DNA of 64,000 nucleotides from Sva-07 sp963741755. Its GTDB lineage: Bacteria > Actinomycetota > Acidimicrobiia > Acidimicrobiales > Ilumatobacteraceae. A model generated the notes under the pieces. The model did not search any database and was not told the origin of the DNA. It saw only the letters and a program-made list of their open reading frames with translations. The stretch lies in the NCBI GenBank assembly GCA_963741755.1, contig CAVUJG010000008.1, positions 105,287 through 169,286 of the forward strand, in the 5' to 3' direction. The position numbers were made by a program, and so were the translations under genes. Positions 44,544-52,082 of the stretch are shown here, piece after piece (the first letter of the stretch is position 1; each line of letters opens with the position of its first letter).

Positions 44544-45577
44544 GCGACCCGCGATTTCCCGAGCTCGGCTTCTACACCCTCGCGGGCGGCGCTCAGAACC
44601 CACGCGATCTCGTCGACGAGTGTCGTCGGGCCGAGGAACTGGGGCTCGGCGCGGTGTTCATCAGCGAGCGCTTCAACGTCAAGGAGGCAGTGACGCTGTC
44701 GGGCGCCGCGGCCGTTGCGACGACGAACATGAAGATCATCACCGGGGCCACCAACCACAACACCCGACATCCGATCGTCACGGCGTCGTATGCGACCACG
44801 ATGCACCGACTCACCGGTGGCCGCTTCGTGCTCGGCATCGGCCGAGGCATCGCCCCCCTCTTCGACGCCTACGGCATTCCCCGCATCACCACCGCCCAGA
44901 TGGAGGACTTCACCGACGTGATGCGCCGCTTGTGGCACGGCGACACGATCATCGGCCACGACGGCCCGATCGGTGCGTACCCCGTGCTGCGATTGGATCC
45001 GACGTTCGACGAGGACATCCCGCTCGGCCTGGTGGCGTTCGGCCCGAACTCGTTGGAACTGGGCGGTCGAGCGTTCGACCACGTCATCCTGCACACGTTC
45101 TTCGCCGATGAGACGTTGCAGCGATGCGTGCGGACGGTGAAGGACGCGGCCGAGCGCGCCGGACGTGATCCGGAGTCGGTGACCGTCTGGTCGTGCTTCG
45201 CGACGATCGGCGACCACGTGCCCGAGCCAATGCGCCTCAAGAAGACCGTCGGTCGCCTCGCCACCTACCTCCAGGCATACGGCGATCTGATGGTGGAGAC
45301 GAACCGTTGGGATCCCGCCGCGCTCACCGCGTTCCGCGCTGACGCACTGGTCGCGGGATTCCGCGGCGCGATCGACGTGAGTGCGACGACCGAACAGCTC
45401 GAACACATCGCAACGTTGATTCCCGACGAGTGGCTCGCGCCGTCGGCGACTGGAACGCCCGAGCAGTGTGCGGCATCGGTGCGCGGCCAGTTCGACCTCG
45501 GCGCCGACGCGGTGATCATGCACGGCGCTAGTCCCGACGAACTCGCTCCGATCGTCGACGCCTACGCCGCTGTGTGA
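44540..45577 (+). CDS. LLM-class F420-type oxidoreductase
   Basis: 345-residue luciferase-like monooxygenase-family protein. The TIM-barrel pattern is clear: FYTLAGGAQNPRDLVDECR, AEELGLGAVFISERF, TGATNHNTRHPIVTASYATTMHRLTGGRFVLGIGRGI (in two motifs) and LRLDPTFDEDIPLGLVAFG. Proteins of this class in Actinobacteria commonly use coenzyme F420; the conserved TGATNHNTRHP and GRFVLGIGRG suit that group, though FMN use cannot be excluded. It overlaps the esterase gene by four bases, which suggests a joint role in a degradative step. Confidence 0.82.
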   Translation: MSDPRFPELGFYTLAGGAQNPRDLVDECRRAEELGLGAVFISERFNVKEAVTLSGAAAVATTNMKIITGATNHNTRHPIVTASYATTMHRLTGGRFVLGIGRGIAPLFDAYGIPRITTAQMEDFTDVMRRLWHGDTIIGHDGPIGAYPVLRLDPTFDEDIPLGLVAFGPNSLELGGRAFDHVILHTFFADETLQRCVRTVKDAAERAGRDPESVTVWSCFATIGDHVPEPMRLKKTVGRLATYLQAYGDLMVETNRWDPAALTAFRADALVAGFRGAIDVSATTEQLEHIATLIPDEWLAPSATGTPEQCAASVRGQFDLGADAVIMHGASPDELAPIVDAYAAV

Positions 45578-45590
45578 CGTCGCAGATCGA

Positions 45591-46304
45591 TCACGAGCAG
45601 CGACGCTCCTCGAGCACGACGACACGCGGAAAGAGCACGTTGTTCTCCTTGTGAACGTGCAGATGAGTGTCGGTCTCGAGTTGTTCGAGTCCTTCGAACA
45701 GCGCTCGGTAGGACGCGCATCCGTCGTCCGGAACGGCGAAGTCGCTCGTCAACGCTCGGAGATCGCCCAGGAGTGCGCCGAGTTCGTCGTGTTCGCACAG
45801 CATCATCGAGATCGGGTTGCCGATCGACCCGAACCCGAACGACGGTGAGGTCGGCGACGACGCCAACTGCACGATGGCCGGGAACAGCACACGCTCTTCC
45901 TTCATCAGATGGGGTTCGATGTCGGCGCGGATCGCAGCGAAGCAGGCGGCAATCTCTCCGAGTTCGGGGTGGCGTTCACCGTGGACGCTCACGACCTTGT
46001 CGGTGAGCGCCTGCAGGCGCGGTAACTCCTCCCAGAGGTAGCGGTGGTGCGTGTCGACGAGGTGCGTGACCAGATCAGCGACGTCGAGCTGCGACCACGA
46101 CGCCGGTCCGTCGTCGCCAACCGATGATGCCAGTTCGGTGGCGACGACCGCGGCGTCGAGTCCGGTGTCACGGCACGCCTGGCCGAGCGTGACCGCGCCG
46201 CCGCAGCAGTAGTCGAGTTTGCGACGTTCGAGTTCGCGGGCGAGCGAGGGATACCTCGTGACGATCGCTCCGAGTGTCATCTCGACGCCAACGGTGTCGT
46301 TCAT
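45591..46304 (-). CDS. ric: RIC (ScdA/YtfE)-type iron-sulphur repair protein
   Basis: 237-residue di-iron protein that repairs Fe-S clusters damaged by nitric oxide or peroxide. The N-terminal ScdA-type domain has the redox pair LDYCCGGAVTL (C33, C34), and the hemerythrin-like part carries VTHLVDTHHRYLWEELPRLQ, HLMKEERVLFPAIVQLA, LCEHDELGALLGDLRAL and LHVHKENNVLFPRVV, giving the His/Glu ligands of the di-iron centre. The ATG overlaps the YwiC-like gene stop by four bases, placing it last in the NirK operon. Confidence 0.92.
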   Translation of the reverse strand: MNDTVGVEMTLGAIVTRYPSLARELERRKLDYCCGGAVTLGQACRDTGLDAAVVATELASSVGDDGPASWSQLDVADLVTHLVDTHHRYLWEELPRLQALTDKVVSVHGERHPELGEIAACFAAIRADIEPHLMKEERVLFPAIVQLASSPTSPSFGFGSIGNPISMMLCEHDELGALLGDLRALTSDFAVPDDGCASYRALFEGLEQLETDTHLHVHKENNVLFPRVVVLEERRCS

Positions 46305-47116
46305 GCCAACCTCACTCCCAATGCCGTGACGGCGACGAGGCCGAAGCCGAGCGCCATCTGCCGAAGCCCGAGCACCTTTGCGGGTGGGACGGGCGAACGC
46401 CGCACCCACACGAGGTGCAAGCCGACGATGACCAGCACCGCCAGCGACCCCACGAGCACGTCACGATCGACGACCGCAGCAGCAGCGGCGACGACGACCG
46501 CCAGCAGCTGGAACAGGTCGCTGGATCGAGTGCTCACCGAACCTCGATGCAGTCGGAGGATCTGCGCGCGGATGAACGGGATCGCACCGATCGACCGCGC
46601 GGCCAGGATCAGCCACGCCGCAACGGCGAGCCGAGCGCTGCCGTCGTCGGCGATGACGATCGCTGCTGCGACCGCACCCATCCCGGTCGCGCCGCACAGC
46701 TCGGGCACCAGTCGACGGCCGCGGCTGCGCACGTCGAACCAGAGCTCGACGGCGAACAGGGGCAGCGCCACCGCCACCGGAACGAGCCACTGCCAACCGG
46801 CGCTGAGCAGCGCGAGTGCGCCGAGCGCCACGATGGCAACCAGCTCGCCTGCGCCGATGCGCCGAGCAAGCCCGGATCGTTCCAGTTCGCGATCCCGACG
46901 ACGATCGACCATCGCCAGCTTCAACGGTGTGCGGGCGAGAAAGGCGAGCAGCGCCGCGGCCCCGATGGCCAATCCCGACCACGAGAATGCGAGCAGCAAG
47001 CCGAGCAGGATCGGTTCGCCGGTGAGACCCCATCCTCCGTGCTCGGACGGGATCGCCACCGCCCTCCACGTCGGCCGCGTCGCTGCGGTGTCAGATGTCA
47101 GGGTCCGAACGCTCAT
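46301..47116 (-). CDS. YwiC-like membrane protein
   Basis: 271 residues with about eight hydrophobic helices. The N-terminal block WRAVAIPSEHGGWGLTGEPI is the hallmark of the YwiC-like family, which is widespread beside nitrate/nitrite genes. AFLARTPLKLAMVDRRRDRE and PELCGATGMGAVAAAIVIAD are further conserved blocks, and the charged RRR patches sit between helices. Function is not known; in Bacillus ywiC lies by the nar/fnr region. Coupled to the Rrf2 gene by a four-base overlap (47113-47116) and to ric by another at 46301-46304. Confidence 0.82.
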   Translation of the reverse strand: MSVRTLTSDTAATRPTWRAVAIPSEHGGWGLTGEPILLGLLLAFSWSGLAIGAAALLAFLARTPLKLAMVDRRRDRELERSGLARRIGAGELVAIVALGALALLSAGWQWLVPVAVALPLFAVELWFDVRSRGRRLVPELCGATGMGAVAAAIVIADDGSARLAVAAWLILAARSIGAIPFIRAQILRLHRGSVSTRSSDLFQLLAVVVAAAAAVVDRDVLVGSLAVLVIVGLHLVWVRRSPVPPAKVLGLRQMALGFGLVAVTALGVRLA

Positions 47117-47514
47117 GCGGCGCTCACCTCCGACAAGCGAAGACCGCCGAGCGAGTCGCGCAGCTCGTGACGGGCACGAGCCCACGCAACATGGAGCGCG
47201 CACGGTTCGGCGGCATCGCACAAGCGCTCGGCGACGACACAGCGACCGTTGTCGGTCGGCCCGTCAATCGTCTCGACGATCTCGAGCACGCTGAGCGAGT
47301 CGAGGTCACGTTGGCGCTCGTAGCCACCCGTCGGACCGGGAACCGACCGCACCCAGCCCTTGCGCACGAGCGGTCCCATCACCTGGGGGATGAACCCCGA
47401 GGTGGTTCCGAGTAGGTCCGCGAGGTCGGCGCTCTTGAGCCGGTCGGGCGACGATTGCAGGGCCACGAGAGCCCGAACCGCCAGGTCGGCGCGCTGGGTG
47501 ATCTCCAGTCTCAT
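47113..47514 (-). CDS. Rrf2-family Fe-S regulator (NsrR-like)
   Basis: 133-residue winged-helix regulator. The DNA-binding part starts MRLEITQRADLAVRALVALQ and includes LKSADLADLLGTTSGFIPQV. The cluster-binding segment has three cysteines, C92, C99 and C105 (GRCVVAERLCDAAEPCALH), the arrangement of NsrR and IscR proteins. Lying between nirK and ric, it is most simply an NO-responsive NsrR controlling the operon; I infer this from context. It begins 52 bases after the nirK stop. Confidence 0.87.
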   Translation of the reverse strand: MRLEITQRADLAVRALVALQSSPDRLKSADLADLLGTTSGFIPQVMGPLVRKGWVRSVPGPTGGYERQRDLDSLSVLEIVETIDGPTDNGRCVVAERLCDAAEPCALHVAWARARHELRDSLGGLRLSEVSAA

Positions 47515-47566
47515 GGTCACACACTGCCCGACTCGGCGACCCAGCGACAGGGGCGGACGTCCTCTG

Positions 47567-48997
47567 TCACGGCTCGCCGTCGCCGGCCTGCAGCAGGCCC
47601 ACCGCGCCGCGACCCGGGAAGTTGAACGCATGGGTGACCATTGGGTAGAGCCCGTCCTCGGCGGCCTCGAGCTCGATCACGGCGCCCTGCGCAGGTGCCA
47701 GGTCGACGGCCTGCGAGCCCCAGTTGCCCTCGTTGCCTCGCTCGAGGTGGATGCCCTCCTTGATCACGTTGTCGAAGATCGTGCCGACGATGTGGAACGA
47801 CGAGTCGATCGACGGCCCCACGTCGAGCACGAACAACCTGACCTCTTCACCGGTTGGGATCTCGATCGGGTTGTCCTTGTACTGGAACGCCGCACCGTTG
47901 AACATCACGAAGTCCGGTGCCGGAGCCGCCTGGTTCGCCTTGGCGAACGACGACACCTCGCCCTGCGGGCCGAGGTACCACTCGTGTTGGACGATGAAGA
48001 ACTCGTTCTCCATCGGCGCAAGTCCGCCCTCGGGTTCGACGATCACCATGCCGAACATCCCATTGGCAATGTGGTGCAGCACCGGGTCGGTGCCGCAGTG
48101 ATACATCCAGACGCCTGCATAGTCGGTCGTGAACTCGTAGATCAGTTCCTCACCCGGCGCGATCGATCGCATCTCGTCGTTCCAGGCGACCTGCGAGGCG
48201 TGGAAGTCGACCGAGTGCGAGACCGTCGCCTCCGGCGGGTTGATCAGGTGGACGCGAACGGTGTCGCCGACGTGCGTGCGGATGACCGGACCCGGCATCG
48301 TGCCGTTGAACGTCCAGATCTGCTGGACGTACCCCTCGGCCACGGTCGCCAACTTCTCCTCGACCACCATCTCGACGTCGATCAGGTCACCGCCATCCGG
48401 GGCGCCACCTGGCGTGAGCGTGAATCCTTCGCCCTCACCGCGGGCGGGTGCACGCGGGTCGCGCCACTCGTACGGCGGTGCGTTGGGGTCAGCCTCGACT
48501 GCCATCGCCTCGTCGGTCGTCGCGTGTCCGTCAGCGAGCTCAGCCGCCGGCGTCGCATCGGTTCGAATCACGCCTTCCATGCCGGCGTCGGCGTGGCCGG
48601 GGATCGAGCAGATGTACCTGATGCCCTCGGCGGGCACCTCGAACTCGAACTCGACCGTCTCACCGGCCGCCGCGACGATCGCGTCGCCATTGTCGAACTT
48701 GATGTCGTGCTCGGTCGTGCCGTTGTTGACGAGCGTGCCGGAGTACGTCCCGGCAGTAGCCATCACGTCCGACGGAGCGAAGGCGAACTCGGTGGCGATG
48801 AACTCGACGTTGTCGCCCGGTGCCAGCTCCGCCGACGCCGAGCCGGTGTCAGCGGCTGCCGGAGTGCCCGATGCGGCTCCGCTCGCCCCGCCTCCCCCTG
48901 TTGCGCCTGCGCCATCGGGCGCATCGGTGCCACACGCGGCAGCGGCAACGACGAGCAGTGCCGCGACGCCGACTCGGACGAACGATCGGATGTACAT
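47567..48997 (-). CDS. nirK: Copper nitrite reductase with an extra N-terminal cupredoxin domain
   Basis: 476-residue exported lipoprotein (VGVAALLVVAAAACG lipobox) that reduces nitrite to nitric oxide. Residues 60-150 form an extra cupredoxin domain with type 1 copper ligands H97, C130, H135 and M140 (CSIPGHADAGM). The catalytic core follows. Its type 2 ligands are H266 and H300, with H456 from the neighbouring chain, and the catalytic residues are D264 and H402. Its type 1 ligands are H261, C301, H309 and M314 (MYHCGTDPVLHHIANGM). The C-to-His spacing is one residue shorter than in classical NirK. The attached domain may be a built-in electron donor. It heads an operon with the Rrf2 regulator, YwiC-like protein and RIC. 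Confidence 0.9.
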   Translation of the reverse strand: MYIRSFVRVGVAALLVVAAAACGTDAPDGAGATGGGGASGAASGTPAAADTGSASAELAPGDNVEFIATEFAFAPSDVMATAGTYSGTLVNNGTTEHDIKFDNGDAIVAAAGETVEFEFEVPAEGIRYICSIPGHADAGMEGVIRTDATPAAELADGHATTDEAMAVEADPNAPPYEWRDPRAPARGEGEGFTLTPGGAPDGGDLIDVEMVVEEKLATVAEGYVQQIWTFNGTMPGPVIRTHVGDTVRVHLINPPEATVSHSVDFHASQVAWNDEMRSIAPGEELIYEFTTDYAGVWMYHCGTDPVLHHIANGMFGMVIVEPEGGLAPMENEFFIVQHEWYLGPQGEVSSFAKANQAAPAPDFVMFNGAAFQYKDNPIEIPTGEEVRLFVLDVGPSIDSSFHIVGTIFDNVIKEGIHLERGNEGNWGSQAVDLAPAQGAVIELEAAEDGLYPMVTHAFNFPGRGAVGLLQAGDGEP

Positions 48998-49040
48998 GGA
49001 TGACCTCCTGGGTCGGTCCCGGCTGACAAGCAGGATGTAT

Positions 49041-49069
49041 CCATGAGTCTCACAGTCAGCAACTCATGG
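49041..49069. promoter_or_regulatory. Inverted repeat upstream of nirK (possible operator)
   Basis: CCATGAG and CTCATGG form a 7-bp inverted repeat spaced by 15 bases, and a short GGAT-GT-ATCC palindrome lies just before it. Both are in the 110-base region upstream of nirK, where an NO-responsive regulator would bind. It is not a known NsrR consensus that I can name. Confidence 0.25.
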
Positions 49070-49110
49070 ACCCAGGGCCAAAGGTCCCGACGCGCCCCTC
49101 CGCACCTCAC

Positions 49111-49150
49111 CGATGAGCGAACTGACCGGATACGGCGGTCTCGCTCATCG
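49111..49150. repeat. Dispersed 40-bp imperfect palindrome, copy 3a
   Basis: Starts CGATGAGCGAACTGACCGGA and ends TCGCTCATCG. Compared with copy 1 it differs inside, but the outer stem extends to nine base pairs (GATGAGCGA/TCGCTCATC), so the changes keep the hairpin. It begins a tandem pair with a 61-bp period, like copies 1a and 1b, upstream of nirK and downstream of the usp-like gene (convergent tail). Confidence 0.8.
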
Positions 49151-49171
49151 CAACCCCGGACACCACCTCAC

Positions 49172-49211
49172 CGATGAGCGAACTGACCGGATACGGCGGT
49201 CTCGCTCATCG
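49172..49211. repeat. Dispersed 40-bp imperfect palindrome, copy 3b
   Basis: Identical over the 40 bases to copy 3a, offset by 61 bp, and followed by the same CAACCCCGGACA stretch. It ends 25 bases before the stop of the universal-stress-like gene, and so may end transcription from it. Confidence 0.8.
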
Positions 49212-49235
49212 CAACCCCGGACAGGAGCGGGCTGG

Positions 49236-49688
49236 TCAGGTGGTGGTCGACACGACGGTGACGGGGACGGTCACCTTGCGGCCGATACGGCACGGGAGGT
49301 CCTGACGGAGCCACCGCGACACCTTGGTGGGCAATGTCGACACGATGACCTCGTCGTAGCCCTGCGCTCCGACGAGCCGGGCGACCGCTGCGGGCGTGTC
49401 GGGATCGAGGGACAACTCCCCGGACGCCGTGACGCCGAGCCCGGCCAACCACGTGAGGCCGAACTCGAGCTGTTCCTGCGCCGCCCGGCGGTCCTCATCG
49501 ATGTCGCGACTCAGCGTGGGCGCCATGTCGGCTGCGGTCGCTCCGACCGCGACCGCCGACGCCACCGGACTCGGAACCGGCACCACGAGGTGAGCAATGC
49601 ACGGCCCCGCGTGTACTCGCGCATCGATCAACTGCGCCAGCTCGGAACCGCCCAGTGAGCGATTCCCGACGATCAACACCTTGCCCAT
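49236..49688 (-). CDS. Universal-stress-like protein
   Basis: 150 residues from ATG 49688. The Rossmann-like fold opens GKVLIVGNRSLGGSELAQLI and ends EVIVSTLPTKVSRWLRQDLP with RKVTVPVTVVS, the pattern of the UspA C-terminal strands. The G-x2-G-x9-G(S/T) ATP motif of ATP-binding Usps is not clearly present, so nucleotide binding is doubtful. These proteins are usually induced under stress. It is divergent from the selenoprotein-like gene by 105 bases. Confidence 0.65.
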   Translation of the reverse strand: MGKVLIVGNRSLGGSELAQLIDARVHAGPCIAHLVVPVPSPVASAVAVGATAADMAPTLSRDIDEDRRAAQEQLEFGLTWLAGLGVTASGELSLDPDTPAAVARLVGAQGYDEVIVSTLPTKVSRWLRQDLPCRIGRKVTVPVTVVSTTT

Positions 49689-49793
49689 CTCGACCCCCGA
49701 GTGCGATGTGGTTGCGCGAACCATAGACCACGGACGCGCTGGCCCACGTGCTCGGCTTCGCCGTGGACGATCTCGACCTGAAACAGTGAGCCG

Positions 49794-50868
49794 ATGCTGC
49801 TCGACTCCCTCGACCTGACCGCCGATGCTTTTGCGGCCGCAACCGGCTGGGTTGCCAAGCCTGAAGGCATGTGCAAGGGCGAGGTCTGCGTACCGGTTCC
49901 CGGCGCGATGGGCACCGATGGCACACTCGACGTTGCCTCCGTGGCCGAACGGCTGGGCATGGCGCTCGTGGGCGACGACGACGCAGGTGTCTGGGCGCTC
50001 GGGCCCGAGAGTGGCGGCCGGGCACTCACCACCGCCACGGTCCCGCATGTCGAACTGCCCGACGTCGACGGGAACCCTTTCAATCTGGCGGCGATGCATG
50101 GCCGCAAGGTGTTGCTCGTCGCATGGGCGTCGTGGTGAGGCTGTTCGGCTGACCTGCCCGTGTGGCAGGCACTCCACGAAGAACTCGAACCACTCGGCCT
50201 CAGCGTGGTCACCGTCGCCCTCGACCTCGATCCGGAGAAGGCACGACCATGGATCGAAGCGGCATCGCCAACGCATCCATCACTCGTCGACAGCCACCAC
50301 CGCATCGATGAACTGCTCGGTGTCTCGAACGTTCCGATGGCAGTGTGGATCGACGAGACCGGCACACTCGTGCGACCAGCAGAGGGAGCATCGATCCAGC
50401 CGAGCCCGTTCGCCGCCATCGAGATCAACGATGAGATGCCCGACCGACTCCAGGCAGTGCTGCGTGAGTTCAAGCAGATGCCGGAGACCGGCCCCGCATA
50501 TCGTGCGGCGATCGTCGACTGGGCGCACCACGGGAGCGCACAGCCCGTACGCGATGTCACCCGACGAGGTCATCGCTGCGTCGCAGCCCCGCACCGCCGA
50601 CCACAGCCGCGCCGCGGCCTGCTTCGAGTTGGGCATCGCCGCCGAGCGTCGAGGCGATCATCCGGCGGCGATGACGTGGTGGAAACGAGCCCACGCTCTG
50701 TTCCCCGAGAACTGGACGTACAAGCGCCAGGCCTGGACACTCGAGTCGACGCCCGACGGCGCCGACTCGGACAAGGCCCAAGAGGTCCAGGATTCATATG
50801 GCACGTCATGGAGCGACGAGTTCCTCGCCACCGGCGGCGCCAACTACACCGTGATCCCCAAGCTCTGA
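49794..50868 (+). CDS. Probable selenocysteine-containing TlpA/thioredoxin-like protein
   Basis: Thiol-disulphide oxidoreductase of about 357 residues. An N-terminal region (KPEGMCKGEVCVPVPG) precedes a thioredoxin-fold domain, then a C-terminal helical part (ACFELGIAAERRGDHPAAMT). At 50136-50138, codon 115, an in-frame TGA lies where the redox motif should be: KVLLVAWASW-U-GCSADLP. The frame then continues without shift for about 130 codons with clear homology (ASPTHPSLVDSHHRIDELLG). Relatives I know carry cysteine there (WASWCGC), which supports selenocysteine over a stop. A SECIS-like hairpin follows (see 50136-50170). A later frameshift near 50533 (one extra C) must be corrected to reach the stop at 50868. 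SelA, SelB, SelD and tRNA-Sec are not in the window. Confidence 0.75.
50136..50170 (+). promoter_or_regulatory. Putative bacterial SECIS element
   Basis: The UGA at 50136-50138 is followed after 14 bases by CCTGCC-CGTGT-GGCAGG (50153-50169): a perfect 6-bp stem with a 5-base loop whose second base is G. The loop starts 20 bases past the UGA, inside the 16-37 base window reported for bacterial SECIS elements, and the G in the first two loop bases and the GU are the usual SelB contacts. A 6-bp GC-rich stem can arise by chance in high-GC DNA, so this alone is not decisive. Confidence 0.65.
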
Positions 50869-50892
50869 CCGTTTCGGCGACCGCCAGGTCGC

Positions 50893-51943
50893 TCAGAAAC
50901 CCAGTACGGACCCTGAATCGAGGTCGTCGACGGCTGCGAAGGTTCGCCGAACGAGCTCGTCGAACAGCTCCGCCCCGCGGGCGTTCGCCGGGTCGATCGT
51001 CAGCAAGCTCGCCCCGAACGACACTGCATAGAAGAGCATGCCCTCGACGTAGCCGCGTCGAACGCCCTCGAGGGTGACCCGATCGTCGGGGATACCGGCG
51101 GCGTGGACGCCGTCGACGTACCGTTCGATCAGTTCCTCTTCGAGTTCGCGTCGAACGGGCACGGTCAGATTGTTGGCGCAGAAGTAGACCAGGTCGGTCT
51201 GGCCAGGTGCCCGCATGCTGAGCTGCCAGTCGACCACAGCGACCGAACCGTCGTCGGCGAAGAACAGGTTGTCGAGTCGGAAGTCGCCGTGGATCAGCGT
51301 GACCGGGTCGTCCCGGTGGGCCTGGATCCAGGTCGGGATTCCGGGCACGAACTGCTCGCACCACCGCAGGCACCGCTGCGGGAGTTCGTCGGCGTAGCGA
51401 TCGAGGAACCCGGGCCAGCCGAGCTCGAACATCGACTCGAGGCCGAGCACCGCGGGATCATCGAGGCCGGGCATCCAGTCGAACGACGACAACGACGCGT
51501 GTTCGAACCAGGCGCCGTGGTGGCGTGCGAGCAGGTCGATCGAGCGCTCGGCCTGGTCGCGGGTCGCTCCGGCGAGATGATCTCCGGGAACTGCCGGAGC
51601 GAGGTCTTCGAGGACGAGGCATGGCGGATCGAGCGTGTTGACGTAGGCCTTCGGCACACGGATGTTGAGATGTCCCGCGACGTCACGGTAGAAGCAGTGT
51701 TCGCGCTCCCAGACCCGCATCATCTCGCCGATGGCGCGGCCGCCGGGGTCTGACGTCGGCAGTTTCACGATCACCGAGCGAGGCACGCCGGGCGATCCCG
51801 AGACCACCGATCACCCGGGCGAGTTGGCCCATGAACCCTTCGCCGGCGGCGATCGGATGCACCTCGATCGAGTCGATCGTTGCGCCGAGTGCGTCCGCCA
51901 ACCACACAGCGTCGATGTCGGCGATCGTGGCCGGGGTCGGCAT
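50893..51943 (-). pseudogene. Aminoglycoside-phosphotransferase-like kinase, frameshifted
   Basis: About 349 residues after correction. The N-terminal lobe (IDSIEVHPIAAGEGFMGQLA, VIVKLPTSDP with the ATP lysine) joins a kinase core with LIHGDFRLDNLFFADDGSVA (catalytic HGD-x4-N) and AVVDWQLSMRAPGQTDL (metal-binding D). Such APH/ChoK-like enzymes phosphorylate small molecules, often of unknown identity in Actinobacteria. One extra G at about 51810 breaks the frame between LARVI and VVSGSPGVPRSVI. Starts at 51943 (MPTPATIADIDAVW). It is convergent with the selenoprotein gene, 24 bases apart. Confidence 0.8.
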
Positions 51944-52082
51944 GGACGCTGATCATGACACGTGCGGAGCAGCGGATCGTGGCCGGAGCAGCCCTGCCGT
52001 CACGTCACGCCGGGCACCGTCACGTTCGACCACAGCTTGAGCCTGATGGCGCAACCCTGGGGAACTGCCGTATCGTTGTCGG

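Noticed and set aside
50136..50138. TGA taken as an ordinary stop ending a 114-residue protein
   Set aside because: Homology continues in the same frame right after it, and the next possible start would omit the active-site region.
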